From contig CBCXVS010000405.1 of the NCBI GenBank assembly GCA_965178525.1, forward strand, positions 1 through 5,222: 5,222 bases of DNA, written 5' to 3'. The notes beneath the pieces are model-generated. The model worked only from the letters and a program-made list of their open reading frames with translations. It did no database searches and was not told the DNA's origin. The stretch's first letter is position 1. Every line of letters begins with the position of its first letter. The position numbers and the translations under genes were made by a program. Of this stretch, positions 1 to 5,222 are shown piece after piece. This stretch comes from CBCXVS01 sp965178525. Lineage in GTDB: Bacteria > Tectomicrobia > Entotheonellia > Entotheonellales > Entotheonellaceae.

Positions 1-358
1 CATAGCTGAAGATCGGATACGGCATACTATCGGAGGGGATCTGAGCAAGTCTACCGAAGAACAAACTAAACACCACCATGGTGAAGAGGGGTTGGATGAT
101 GGCCCAGGCTGCCTCCAGTACGGTTTGCTTGTAGCGCACGAGAATGTCGCGCCAAGTGAGGAAATAAAGAAGGTCGCGGTACGCCCACAAGTCCCCGAGT
201 CTGAGGGATACCCATCCTTTCGAGGGGACAATCCGAGTGATTGGCGCGTCATCTGCTTCTGAAGACATCCAAGCCATGGGTTCGCTTTTTCGTGATATCA
301 TAAGTGCCCGAACCGAATTAAATTCATATTTTTCCTCTGGAAAAACGATGTCGCTCAT
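1..358 (-). CDS. ABC-2 family polysaccharide export permease, N-terminal part (runs off left edge)
   Basis: This would be the membrane subunit of an ABC exporter that moves a lipid-linked or capsular polysaccharide across the inner membrane (Wzm/KpsM-like, ABC-2 membrane family). Only the first 119 residues are in the window; family members are usually about 260 to 280 residues. After a variable N-terminus, the family-typical entry ITRIVPSKGW (residues 40-49) is followed by LWAYRDLLYFLTWRDILVRY (57-76), the amphipathic segment before the membrane. The first membrane helix runs over about residues 80-102 and is followed by PSDSMPYPIFSY (108-119). The start is uncertain. ATG at 358 is the first after an in-frame TGA but has no clear ribosome site. 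ATGs at 301 (M20), 277 (M28) and 268 (M31) are in frame, and M31 gives the most family-like length. It lies 72 nt downstream of the hydrolase remnant, and its ATPase partner is expected to the left. The first 60 bases are AT-rich (22 G+C of 60). The family call is from recognition of conserved text, not a search. Confidence 0.88.
   Translation of the reverse strand, partial: MSDIVFPEEKYEFNSVRALMISRKSEPMAWMSSEADDAPITRIVPSKGWVSLRLGDLWAYRDLLYFLTWRDILVRYKQTVLEAAWAIIQPLFTMVVFSLFFGRLAQIPSDSMPYPIFSY
298..327 (-). other. possible 9-codon leader ORF inside the permease 5' end
   Basis: A strong Shine-Dalgarno-like AGAGGA (333-338) sits 5 nt before an ATG at 327. It opens a 9-residue reading frame (MNLIRFGHL) out of frame with the permease. 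Its TGA (298-300) overlaps the in-frame permease ATG at 299-301 as ATGA, so this could be a translationally coupled leader that sets the permease start at M20. It could equally be chance, because the SD-like bases also encode permease residues PEE if the 358 start is used. Confidence 0.2.
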
Positions 359-375
359 TTTGTCCAGGAACTTAG

Positions 376-385
376 TGTCCGGACA
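376..385. repeat. 10-bp perfect palindrome in the 72-nt gap before the permease
   Basis: TGTCCGGACA is its own reverse complement and lies in the short non-coding gap (359-430) between the hydrolase remnant and the permease. A related TGTCC half (361-365) lies on its permease side. It could be a protein-binding half-site pair or chance. No terminator-like T-run follows it, and I see no convincing -35/-10 pair in the gap. Confidence 0.25.
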
Positions 386-430
386 AGGTGTCTCTTGTCG
401 CGCCAGGTTGACTCACCCAGAGAATTTGAC

Positions 431-1003
431 TTATTTTGTCGCCACGTCTGCGCAGGCCCCAACCACTAGCCGCAATAAGCCGGTGTCATGTTCCGTCTGC
501 TCCTGTGACAGCCCTGGGCTTTGCACCACGACCAGGTCCAGACTGGGGCAGACCCAGATGTGTTGTCGACCCGCTCCCGAGGCGGCATACGAGTCGCGTG
601 GCAAGTTGGGCCAGAGTTGGCCATGGTCGTTGGTCCAAAAGGCATAGCCATACTGCCATTGGTCTCGTGGGCAGTTGGCACGAATGTCGGGCGCGGTTTG
701 GGTTGCTTCACGCAACCAGGCATCCGGAACGAGCTGATGATCCTCCCAACGGCCCCCCTGCCGCCATAACCAGCCTAAACGGGCCATGTCCCGCGCACTG
801 GCCTTGACGCCGTCGCTATACCCAAAGATATGGGGACGGGCTTTCGGGTGCAGATCAAAGTTTTTCACCTCATAGCCCCAGGTCGCGCCGATAGGGAGAC
901 GCAGCTTTGCATCGATCAATGGCGGCAGACCAGGCGAACCGACCGGATCACGCCTATCATAAAGGCCATAGGTCTTGGCAATGGCATGGGCGAGAATGTT
1001 CAT
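431..1003 (-). pseudogene. Serine hydrolase (class C beta-lactamase-like), C-terminal fragment after an amber codon
   Basis: This 190-residue open frame continues the same reading frame as the hydrolase part upstream, separated only by TAG at 1013-1015 and three codons (T-Y-G). It carries the second half of the beta-lactamase/penicillin-binding-like fold (Pfam Beta-lactamase family). YGMNILAHAIAKTYG spans the amber-to-ATG junction and is the helix after the catalytic tyrosine. Residues DGVKASARDMARLGWLW are the usual 'ASARDLARLG' segment. GAGRQHIWVCPSLDLVVV is the last conserved strand pair, corresponding to the KTG/HxG region. The fragment alone lacks the SxxK nucleophile and cannot be an enzyme by itself. 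ATG at 1001-1003 lies 9 nt past the stop, but I see no good ribosome site, so reinitiation is possible but unsupported. It ends at TAA 431-433. The relation to the upstream half is certain from frame and homology pattern; whether the gene is dead or read through is inference. Confidence 0.85.
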
Positions 1004-1012
1004 GCCGTACGT

Positions 1013-1015
1013 CTA
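1013..1015 (-). other. In-frame amber (TAG) codon interrupting the serine hydrolase
   Basis: The minus-strand codons read TTT CAT TAT TAG ACG TAC GGC ATG AAC. Homology continues on both sides in the same frame with no gap, so this is a substitution, not an indel. From family pattern the codon sits where a Q, S or similar residue is expected, and CAG to TAG is a single transition. The preceding Tyr is the probable catalytic tyrosine of the YxN-like motif. Confidence 0.85.
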
Positions 1016-2503
1016 ATAATGAAAGACCTTCCCCGGTTCCTCGCCAAGCTTCATGTAGCCCGAGGTGTTTGAGATGAGCTGGCGGAACGTCATCGCATGA
1101 TCCTTCGCCAAGGCGTAACGGCCTGGCTTGGGACCTTCGCCCTCGGGGACATCCATGGCCTCGGGATAATAATCGACAATCTTGGCGTCGGCCGATGCGA
1201 GCTTTCCTTCCTCGATGGCAATGCCTAAGAGGCATGAAAAGATGGATTTCGTCGCAGAAGCCAGCTGCAGCTGGGCGCCACGATGGATACCACAGTTCCA
1301 CTCCGCGACCAGGCGGCCGCCACGGACGATGACGACACGGTAGCGTCCATTTTCCACGCGGTCGTCGAGCCAACGCTTGATCCTTGCAAACCTTTCGGGA
1401 TCGAAGCCGGCCTCGGTGGGGGAGATCCGTGCCCAGTGGGCTCCGGGATATATCGTTGCGCCCAATGGACACTGCTTCTTGGCCATGAGCACGGAACCAC
1501 GCCGTCCCGCAGCAGGACGCCGCGTCGGCAAGACGCTCGCCATGCGCCGGCGGATCACGCCATTAAAACGGCGTATCCGATGGTAAAACAGATGGTATCG
1601 CCTCCTCCGAATCTTTGGACCCATCCAAGCCCAGAACTTCTTCAAAAAGAAGTCATCCGCTTCCCAGGTTCTTACCACATGGGGTGGGTGCCTGAGCGGA
1701 AAATCAGTCCCCGTGGCCGGTATACCAAAGAGTCGTATCAATCTCGCATCGTCCTTGGTGTTGGTCGCGTCGGCTTGGAACCCAATGTTTTCGATGAGAT
1801 TATGGTACGGGCCAATATCCAAGCCACGCCGCGCCCACACTGAGAATAACCATGGCCAATCCCAGGGGTGCTGATGACCTCGGCCAGAATGTGCCGACTC
1901 ATAAATCTTTTGAAATCTCTCCTGATAAAATTGAATTGGCCTGCGATCCACTAAGAGCTCTGACAACCAAGGTGTGTGTCGTCGCTCCGGCCATGAACTG
2001 AGGCGGGAATCATAATGTTTCCAGGCTCTCGCCCAGGTTGCCCATCCCCATACCAGGAACGAATAGGAAAAATAATAGCTGTAAGGCGGATGATCGTATG
2101 TTGGGAAGGGACTGGTTCCAGATATTTGCATGACCCTTTCGTCATCCGCATAGCGGTCGAGCAGTTCCTCACAGAAGCGAAAAAAGGTAGGGTGTGGCAG
2201 GCAGTCATCTTCGAGGATGATGGCGCGCTCCACCTGCTCGAATGCCCATGTGATCCCGGTTGCCGGTCGCCGCCCCACGCCCATATTGATATCCGAGTAG
2301 TTCTTGAGGACCTCACAGTCCCAATCGACACGCTCAATGACCGCCCGAGTGGCCGCACACGTTTCGATATCCCGGGACTGATCCGAACGCGGCCCGTCAG
2401 CGACCACGAAGAGTTGCTTTGGTTTCGCCCTCCGAATCGCATCCAAAACGCGTTCGCAGCAATCTGGCCGATTGAAGATGATGAACACCACAGGTGTTTC
2501 CAT
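1013..2503 (-). CDS. GT2-like glycosyltransferase fused in frame to the N-terminal half of a serine hydrolase
   Basis: Residue numbers count from the upstream ATG at 2527. Residues 10 to about 300 are a cytosolic GT2/GT-A-like glycosyltransferase of the type often named hemolysin-activation or sugar-transferase-like. Visible are TPVVFIIFNRP (11-21, first nucleotide-sugar strand), VVADGPR (41-47), the acidic DxD-type motif ILEDDCLPHPTFF (104-116; D107, D108), WGWATWARAW (160-169), NIGFQADATNTK (247-258) and FPLRHPP (276-282). It would transfer a sugar from a nucleotide-sugar to a growing glycan. A basic arginine-rich tail (306-347) follows, and without any stop the hydrolase starts at M348 (ATG 1484-1486) with its SATK nucleophile motif at S424-K427, until the amber at 1013-1015. 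The start at 2503 is preferred: it has AAAGGTG just upstream and gives the family-like beginning METPVVFIIFNRP. The alternative ATG at 2527 (eight residues longer) lies inside a palindrome. It starts about 33 nt after the glycoside hydrolase stop. Standalone members of each half are normally separate proteins. Confidence 0.87.
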   Translation of the reverse strand: METPVVFIIFNRPDCCERVLDAIRRAKPKQLFVVADGPRSDQSRDIETCAATRAVIERVDWDCEVLKNYSDINMGVGRRPATGITWAFEQVERAIILEDDCLPHPTFFRFCEELLDRYADDERVMQISGTSPFPTYDHPPYSYYFSYSFLVWGWATWARAWKHYDSRLSSWPERRHTPWLSELLVDRRPIQFYQERFQKIYESAHSGRGHQHPWDWPWLFSVWARRGLDIGPYHNLIENIGFQADATNTKDDARLIRLFGIPATGTDFPLRHPPHVVRTWEADDFFLKKFWAWMGPKIRRRRYHLFYHRIRRFNGVIRRRMASVLPTRRPAAGRRGSVLMAKKQCPLGATIYPGAHWARISPTEAGFDPERFARIKRWLDDRVENGRYRVVIVRGGRLVAEWNCGIHRGAQLQLASATKSIFSCLLGIAIEEGKLASADAKIVDYYPEAMDVPEGEGPKPGRYALAKDHAMTFRQLISNTSGYMKLGEEPGKVFHY

Positions 2504-2505
2504 GA

Positions 2506-2515
2506 CACCTTTCTT
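2506..2515 (-). promoter_or_regulatory. Ribosome binding site deciding the 2503 start
   Basis: AAGAAAGGTG on the minus strand ends 2 nt before the ATG at 2503, with its AAGG core about 4 nt away. The alternative ATG at 2527 has only AGCAGCGCAG ahead of it. This favours 2503 as the glycosyltransferase start, although the spacing is slightly short. Confidence 0.5.
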
Positions 2516-2532
2516 CGCAGATGACATCTGCG
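2516..2532. repeat. 17-bp inverted repeat between the glycoside hydrolase and glycosyltransferase
   Basis: Plus strand CGCAGATG-A-CATCTGCG has two perfect 8-bp arms around one base (in RNA, realistically 7 bp with a 3-nt loop). It begins 4 nt after the glycoside hydrolase stop (TAA at 2537-2539) and abuts the ribosome site of the glycosyltransferase. It could be a small intercistronic hairpin affecting mRNA processing or translation, or a protein-binding site. No U-run follows, so it is not a typical intrinsic terminator. Confidence 0.5.
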
Positions 2533-2536
2533 CTGC

Positions 2537-4618
2537 TTATTGTATCTGATAGCTCTTCACTTCATAGGGTCCGAAGTAATCGGACAGTCTCCCATCTTCA
2601 AGGCTCGGACCGGGAGCTGATGATGAGCCCAAGTATCGTGTCTCCTTGGCGGGTTCGGCCAGAGTCCAGGTCACGGGCATTGGGGTTTTGGAGAAGTTGT
2701 GCGCGAAGAGAAACCAGCCCGAGTCAGGCGCTCGCTTTGCCAGGGTGCGAATCGCGCCGGCACTCGGCTCATGGGTGATCAGAGCGGCATCGGGAGCCAG
2801 CAAAACTGGCTCAAACGATTTGATTTCTTGCGTCACGCGCACCAGCCGCTGCCAGTACGCCTCCCGGCGGCCGGCAGGCTGCACCGAGGAGATACCTTTG
2901 CGCCCATAGCTCCAGTAAAATAGCCCTTTGGCCCCCGCAACGATCGCCATCCAACTCATCGTCCGCAGCTCATCGTAGGTCGGGAAGTGTCCTTTGGAGC
3001 CGTGCTGAAAGAGCTGGATCATCGTCCACACCGGCCGACTATGCTCGACCGCCGCCTGCGCCGCTGCGGTCCACTCGGTGACCCGGTGGAGCGGGGAGAG
3101 CACGCCCTCGGGGGTATTATAAATCGGGTAGGGGTCGACACCCATGACATCGGCCGCATCCCGCCAACGCGACAGTTCGCGCATGTTGTTTTGCGCGATG
3201 AAGGTGACCCCATGAGGGTCGTGCCGACGGAGAATCGTGTACTGGCCGAAGACGCGTTGGGCCTGGTTGGCCGGCCGTTCATCGGCGGTATACCAGCCGG
3301 CGAGGCCGGGATGGGTTCCCAAGGCCGCCGCCATACACGCCGTGAAGCCTTTTTGGCCGAGATCGACGGCCGTCTTGTCATAACAGCGGCGTTGGCGCCA
3401 GCGTTGGTGTTGGGCGTACCAGGTATTGACTGTGTGCAGGTAGGCGAGACCATACCTCTGCAAGGTGATCATCAGGGCGTTCAGCGCCTTGACGGGAGCC
3501 CCGCCGAGGTGGTAGTTGAGATACATATTGAGTGGAGCTTCGGCAATCTTCGCAATGCGCGGTTCATAAGCTTGTGGCGACGTGGCATAGCCACTGGTGG
3601 CGTAGATGCCGAGGACGAATGTGCGCCGACCGTCCATGACGAGGGCGTGGTTATGATCCACATAGACGCCCAGCTCCTGCCGAGCTTGCGCCGGCAGCTT
3701 GACGATCCGGTAGGCGGGATACGCGAACAGCCGAGCGCCCGTGGCACGCTGGAACGCCTGAAAGTTGAGGCGGTAAGTCCCAAGCGGCAGGTCTTGGGCG
3801 TCCAGTGTCATGCGAAACGCCGGTTCCGAGGGCGTGATGTCAACCGACGCCACCGCGGCCCCTTGCGCCTGGTGCAGACTCAAACGGATCGTGAGATCCG
3901 CGAGGCGGGGACGCGGCTGCACGGTTGCGGGCGCTTCCGCCGGGCGGATGCGTACCGAGAGGTCAATGACCTGCGAGCGATCGGAAAAAAGCATGCCGCG
4001 GTAGTTGGGATATCGAAGAAACCCTTCGACCAGTGGTGGTTTGTGCCGGCGCACGGCGATGTCATCGAAAAACAACGTGCCATCCGGCTTCTTATAGGCT
4101 TCCAGGCGGAGCACAGCCGGTTCACTGCCGCCAATGGGAAAGCTGCGCCGCTTGACCTGGGTCCAGTCGGCTGTCCCCCGTATCACCCGGCTTTTCACCC
4201 GGCGTTGGCCTTGTATGAGGCTAATTCTGCCGCCCGCACCGAGCTTGTTGGCGCCGATATCGCTGGCCTTGATCGATCCCCTCAGGCTGTACCAGCCAGG
4301 CCGCAAGTGCAGCCTCTGTGACACCTGGGGATAAGATGGCGCTAGGTGGCTATGGCGCAGCCGCATGCTGCGGCGGCCGGATTGCGCCCCATCCGTAGCC
4401 AGGGAGAAATAGGCCGGCTGTCCCACGTCCCACCCCGCCGGTTGTCCCGCTGCGTCCACGTCCTCGAAGGACGGGTTGGTGACCAGATTCACGTTCTCTC
4501 CCGGCCAAGGGTAGAGGGCTGTGAGGCCCCCTATGGGTAGGCGGCTCGCCGCCGCGGCGACGCCAACCAGGATAAGTCCTACCATCGTTAGGCAGGCGTG
4601 CTGCCAGGCACGGCTCAT
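2537..4618 (-). CDS. Secreted CBM-containing putative glycoside hydrolase (TIM barrel)
   Basis: The 693-residue protein begins with a Sec signal peptide (MSRAWQHAC, hydrophobic LTMVGLILVGVAAAA, probable cleavage near A24/S25), so it acts in the periplasm or outside. Residues about 43-190 look like a CBM4/9-type carbohydrate-binding beta-sandwich: NLVTNPSFEDVDAAGQPAGW (44-63) at its start and FFDDIAV (183-189) at its end. A second beta-sandwich covers about 200-310 (SVRIRPAEAP, LPLGTYRL). Residues about 315-605 look like a TIM-barrel hydrolase: FVLGIYATSGY (334-344), GWYTADERP (441-449, strand-4-like end with D446/E447 as candidate acid), MGVDPYPIY (492-500), WTMIQLF (531-537) and AGAKGLFYWSYG (561-572). 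A C-terminal beta-sandwich follows (WFLFAHNFS 635-643). I cannot assign a GH family or name the nucleophile. The start is fixed by the ATGA overlap with the preceding gene and by the signal peptide. In an export cluster it may trim or cleave the glycan. GC-rich, unlike its upstream neighbour. Confidence 0.87.
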   Translation of the reverse strand: MSRAWQHACLTMVGLILVGVAAAASRLPIGGLTALYPWPGENVNLVTNPSFEDVDAAGQPAGWDVGQPAYFSLATDGAQSGRRSMRLRHSHLAPSYPQVSQRLHLRPGWYSLRGSIKASDIGANKLGAGGRISLIQGQRRVKSRVIRGTADWTQVKRRSFPIGGSEPAVLRLEAYKKPDGTLFFDDIAVRRHKPPLVEGFLRYPNYRGMLFSDRSQVIDLSVRIRPAEAPATVQPRPRLADLTIRLSLHQAQGAAVASVDITPSEPAFRMTLDAQDLPLGTYRLNFQAFQRATGARLFAYPAYRIVKLPAQARQELGVYVDHNHALVMDGRRTFVLGIYATSGYATSPQAYEPRIAKIAEAPLNMYLNYHLGGAPVKALNALMITLQRYGLAYLHTVNTWYAQHQRWRQRRCYDKTAVDLGQKGFTACMAAALGTHPGLAGWYTADERPANQAQRVFGQYTILRRHDPHGVTFIAQNNMRELSRWRDAADVMGVDPYPIYNTPEGVLSPLHRVTEWTAAAQAAVEHSRPVWTMIQLFQHGSKGHFPTYDELRTMSWMAIVAGAKGLFYWSYGRKGISSVQPAGRREAYWQRLVRVTQEIKSFEPVLLAPDAALITHEPSAGAIRTLAKRAPDSGWFLFAHNFSKTPMPVTWTLAEPAKETRYLGSSSAPGPSLEDGRLSDYFGPYEVKSYQIQ
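4615..4618 (-). promoter_or_regulatory. ATGA stop/start overlap (translational coupling)
   Basis: The carbamoyltransferase TGA (4615-4617) and the glycoside hydrolase ATG (4616-4618) share ATGA. There is no strong ribosome site for the second gene (preceding bases CCATCGCCCAGCCGT), so coupled re-initiation is the likely way it is translated. This ties the two genes into one operon. Confidence 0.75.
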
Positions 4619-5172
4619 ACGGCTGGGCGATGGCTCAGATCGAGCGTAGGCGAGACAACTAAATACTCGCCGATGGCTAAATAATCCAACCGTCCGTCAT
4701 CAAATGTTTTTAAGGCATCAAAAGGTGTGCAGACAATAGGTTCTTCATGAATGTTGAAACTCGTGTTAATAATATTTGGGATATGAGTAAGATCAAAATA
4801 ATGTGATAGTATGTTATACAAACTCGGATTAATATGCTTCCCGATAATTTGCGGTCTGGCTGTGCCATCGGCATGCACAGCGGCAGGAGATAGCTTTTTC
4901 ATGTCCTCTGTGCAATCTGTCGTAATGGTTATAAACTCGGACGTATAGTCCATTTTATGCATTGATGTATACATTTGACCTGCCATATGATCTAGCGTTA
5001 ATGACGCAAAAGGCATAAATTCCGTTCTTTTTAACCTATGATTCAGCCATTTGTTGATCGAGATACCTTGTGCTGAAGACAGAATCGATCTATTACCTAA
5101 AGCTCTTGGCCCATACTCCATCCGACCATGAAATCTTCCAATCACCATATTAGAGTTGTTCCTCAATAGCAT
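4615..5172 (-). CDS. Carbamoyltransferase, C-terminal domain only (probable truncated gene)
   Basis: The 185 residues match the C-terminal domain of NodU/CmcH/TobZ-type carbamoyltransferases, which use carbamoyl phosphate and ATP to carbamoylate sugar hydroxyls. Visible motifs are GRFHGRMEYGPRALGNRSIL (12-31), LNHRLKRTEFMPFA (43-56), VHADGTARPQ (99-108), INTSFNIHEEPIVCTP (135-150) and LDYLAIGEYLV (162-172). Whole family members are about 550 to 600 residues; the N-terminal ASKHA-like domain with the metal-binding and transfer centre is absent here. In this frame two TGA codons (5212-5214, 5218-5220) lie upstream, so the missing part is not fused in frame. ATG 5172 has AGGGA (5183-5187) 10 nt ahead, so the piece may still be translated, but activity alone is not expected. 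DNA is about 37-38% G+C in sampled lines, while both flanks are much richer. It could be a recombination remnant, a frameshifted gene whose 5' part lies outside the window, or a split gene. Confidence 0.88.
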   Translation of the reverse strand: MLLRNNSNMVIGRFHGRMEYGPRALGNRSILSSAQGISINKWLNHRLKRTEFMPFASLTLDHMAGQMYTSMHKMDYTSEFITITTDCTEDMKKLSPAAVHADGTARPQIIGKHINPSLYNILSHYFDLTHIPNIINTSFNIHEEPIVCTPFDALKTFDDGRLDYLAIGEYLVVSPTLDLSHRPAV

Positions 5173-5222
5173 AAGATCAGGTTCCCTAGCCCAGCCCAGA
5201 TGCCCACCGAATCATCCTCAAA
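5173..5222. other. Short upstream stretch, no gene assigned
   Basis: The minus strand here is GC-rich (20 of 30 at 5181-5210). It holds two in-frame TGA codons relative to the carbamoyltransferase and a possible Shine-Dalgarno AGGGA at 5183-5187. A different minus frame is open from the edge to a TGA at 5163-5165 (19 codons) and could be the end of an upstream gene, but I do not recognise it. Confidence 0.3.

Larger units (their letters stand above)
431..1486 (-). other. Reconstructed serine hydrolase unit (351 residues if the amber is read)
   Basis: Read from the internal ATG at 1484-1486 (MAKKQCPLGATIYPG) through the amber to TAA at 431, this is one continuous beta-lactamase-family hydrolase. 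It has the family entry 'W..ISPTEAGFDPERFARIKRW', a strand with VVIVRGGRLVAEW, the nucleophile motif SATK (S77 and K80 counted from this ATG), DYYPEA, MTFRQLISNTSGY, then FHY-amber-TYGMN and the C-terminal motifs. This length is normal for cytosolic or secreted esterase/peptidase members of the family. No signal peptide is visible at this ATG, and the Shine-Dalgarno upstream is weak. The substrate is unknown; in this setting a deacylase or esterase acting on a glycan or glycolipid is a guess. Confidence 0.75.

Noticed and set aside
1013..1015. Amber as a programmed pyrrolysine or recoding site
   Set aside because: No recoding element is recognisable after the codon, the family does not use pyrrolysine, and a simple CAG to TAG change explains it. 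Kept only as a test in the findings.
957..1472. 171-codon minus-strand frame overlapping the serine hydrolase
   Set aside because: It is a shifted-frame shadow of the hydrolase, rich in Arg, Pro and Gly and without family-like text. It also does not offer a frameshift path around the amber, since the hydrolase homology stays in one frame.
1283..1843. Plus-strand open frames opposite the glycosyltransferase and hydrolase (also 237-647, 436-807, 2015-2524)
   Set aside because: All are antisense to genes with clear conserved motifs and show no recognisable protein features.
2516..2532. Intrinsic terminator after the glycoside hydrolase
   Set aside because: The stem is short with a minimal loop and no T-run follows on the minus strand. 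The next gene starts immediately with a ribosome site.
2987..4321. 444-codon open frame on the plus strand antisense to the glycoside hydrolase
   Set aside because: It lies wholly opposite a gene with a signal peptide and recognisable domains, its product has no recognisable fold or motif, and long antisense frames are common in GC-rich codon-biased DNA.
1..5222. tRNA, rRNA, CRISPR array, insertion sequence ends or phage genes
   Set aside because: I saw no repeat array, cloverleaf, transposase text or terminal inverted repeats on either strand.

Overview
The window is part of an extracellular-polysaccharide biosynthesis and export locus from a bacterium, probably Gram-negative. All credible genes lie on the minus strand and read from right to left. 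Most of the DNA is GC-rich (42 G+C in the 60 bases 3061-3120). The carbamoyltransferase block at the right is clearly AT-rich (22 to 23 G+C per 60 bases in several sampled lines). The sequence does not identify the genus.

In transcription order, right to left: (1) a carbamoyltransferase C-terminal domain (4615-5172) without the N-terminal catalytic domain of that family. (2) A large secreted protein with a carbohydrate-binding module and a TIM-barrel glycoside-hydrolase-like domain (2537-4618), joined to gene 1 by an ATGA stop/start overlap. (3) A GT2-like glycosyltransferase (start 2503 or 2527) whose frame runs without a stop into a class C beta-lactamase-like serine hydrolase. (4) The rest of that hydrolase (431-1003), cut off by one in-frame amber codon at 1013-1015. 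(5) The N-terminal part of an ABC-2 family polysaccharide export permease (1-358), which continues past the left edge.

Spacing is tight (4-nt overlap, about 9 to 33 nt, then 72 nt) and I see no convincing terminator, so one transcription unit is likely. The inferred theme is building a surface glycan (glycosyltransferase, carbamoyl decoration), exporting it (ABC permease) and modifying or trimming it (secreted hydrolase, serine hydrolase or esterase). Two of the five genes look damaged or remodelled: the carbamoyltransferase is N-terminally truncated at a composition boundary, and the serine hydrolase is both fused in frame to the glycosyltransferase and broken by an amber codon next to its probable catalytic tyrosine. 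No RNA genes, CRISPR arrays, insertion sequences or phage genes were seen.
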